Shown: positions 6,129-6,413 of the stretch, in pieces | How positions within the stretch are numbered: the first letter of the stretch is position 1 | Layout: each line of letters begins with the position of its first letter | Origin: DUPQ01 sp041678685 | Lineage (GTDB): Bacteria > Bacillota > Clostridia > DUPQ01 | Assembly: GCA_041678685.1 (NCBI GenBank) | Contig: JBAYNV010000127.1 | Span: 1 to 6,413 of the forward strand | Length of the DNA: 6,413 nucleotides | Direction: 5' to 3' | Notes under the pieces: generated by a model | Database searches by the model: none | Told to the model about the DNA's origin: nothing | The model's input: only the letters and a program-made list of their open reading frames with translations | Translations under genes and position numbers: made by a program

Positions 6129-6146
6129 AAAACATAATTCCAGCAT
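6105..6146 (-). CDS. Leader peptide of the ABC-F gene, 13 codons (MLELCFALYDKTR)
   Basis: A short reading frame ATG...TGA lies between the ABC-F promoter and its attenuator and encodes MLELCFALYDKTR. It has its own Shine-Dalgarno, GGAAGGGA (6163-6156), nine bases before the ATG. It would start about 20 bases from the predicted transcript end. Its distal codons form one arm of a hairpin (6128-6120 with 6098-6090). Its position matches regulatory leader peptides of erm, cat and some ABC-F genes, in which drug-stalled ribosomes refold the leader; the peptide is probably important as a stalling sequence rather than as a product. A second short frame in another register starts at 6136 (MFCSLR) and has a weaker site. 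Conservation in relatives would be the decisive evidence. Confidence 0.55.
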   Translation of the reverse strand: MLELCFALYDKTR

Positions 6147-6171
6147 GTGATCCGGTCCCTTCCAGTAAGGA

Positions 6172-6200
6172 ATTAAACAACAAATAACTTGTTTTGTCAA
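6172..6200 (-). promoter_or_regulatory. Promoter of the ABC-F transcript (TTGACA-N17-TTTAAT)
   Basis: On the minus strand a perfect TTGACA (6200-6195) is followed after 17 bases by TTTAAT (6177-6172), one of the best promoter matches in the window. Transcription would start near 6165, leaving a leader of about 214 bases before the ABC-F start. Another TTGACA occurs at 6273-6268 but has only TGTTTT at 17-base spacing, so I do not call it a promoter. Confidence 0.7.
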
Positions 6201-6204
6201 TTAA

Positions 6205-6413
6205 ATATGTAAAAAAATAGTATAAATTTGCCGAAGGAAGAAGTAAAACACAATCACATCAGTAAATTGTCAATATAACTATCCCGCATGATGCATAAAT
6301 AGTATCGAAATATGTGCAGAAAATCTATATATTACAGTTAACTGCACAAAGGATCGGGTGAAATATGCATAAATATTTGGAGTAATAAACGACTGTGAAG
6401 CGTACATATAAAA
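6205..6413. other. Non-coding right end with short repeats
   Basis: I can support no gene in this AT-rich stretch. It contains a perfect 10-bp palindrome CAGTTAACTG (6335-6344), a 7-bp inverted repeat TGTGCAG (6313-6319) / CTGCACA (6342-6348) that overlaps it, and an 11-bp direct repeat ATGCATAAATA (6291-6301 and 6365-6375). These could be regulator-binding sites for a gene beyond the edge, but they are short enough to arise by chance in such DNA. Confidence 0.4.

Noticed and set aside
6365..6385. Plus-strand ATG at 6365 after a GGGTGA sequence.
   Set aside because: The frame ends after six codons, so it is not supported as a gene or a leader without knowing what lies beyond the edge.
6279..6407. 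Minus-strand 42-codon frame at the right end.
   Set aside because: It has no ribosome-binding site visible in the window (its ATG is only six bases from the edge), its composition is low in information and I recognise no motif.

Overview
The window looks like chromosomal DNA from a low-to-moderate GC Gram-positive, most likely a Clostridia (Lachnospiraceae-like) anaerobe. The reasons are the strong AGGAG-type ribosome-binding sites, the TTGACA/TATAAT-type promoters with 17-base spacers, AT-rich intergenic DNA, and a YfmM-type ABC-F protein typical of Firmicutes. The taxon is an inference from style; nothing here fixes genus or species.

Left part (about 1-3234): a tightly packed plus-strand sugar operon. 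A good promoter (TTGACA 109-114, TAGTAT 132-137) and a leader with a 31-base imperfect palindrome precede four genes: a D-tagatose/D-psicose 3-epimerase-family TIM barrel (245-1105), an RpiB/LacAB-family sugar-phosphate isomerase (1102-1578), a DhaK-type kinase subunit (1580-2584) and a DhaL-type nucleotide-binding subunit (2590-3234). The genes overlap by 4 bases or are 1 to 5 bases apart. Together they give a ketose epimerisation, phosphorylation and aldose-ketose isomerisation route. Its best fit by analogy is catabolism of a short ketose such as erythrulose towards D-erythrose 4-phosphate. No dehydrogenase, transporter or DhaM is present in the window, so the entry substrate and phosphate donor are unproven. 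A partial minus-strand reading frame at the extreme left edge resembles the helix-turn-helix segment of SpoIIID-like regulators, with low confidence.

Middle (3235-4412): after an 88-base gap, a 354-residue cytosolic protein of unrecognised specificity (3323-4387). It reads like a TIM-barrel glycoside-hydrolase-like protein and may belong to the same regulon. It converges on the next gene with only 25 bases between, where inverted repeats could form a terminator.

Right part (4413-6413): a minus-strand ABC-F ATPase (YfmM-like) with a striking 5' leader of about 210 bases. Upstream to downstream the leader holds a near-consensus promoter (TTGACA-N17-TTTAAT), a 13-codon leader peptide with its own Shine-Dalgarno, a hairpin overlapping the leader-peptide codons, a 12-bp long-range stem, and a Rho-independent terminator directly in front of the ABC-F ribosome-binding site. 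This is the architecture of ribosome-sensing transcription attenuation known for several antibiotic-resistance ABC-F, erm and cat genes. A hexamer, GGACCG, occurs three times in this leader (over the leader-peptide ribosome-binding site, in the long stem and in the terminator). All three can pair with the same single CGGTTT, which suggests a concrete antitermination switch. This is the most interesting part of the window. The last 200 bases hold only short repeats and no gene I can support.
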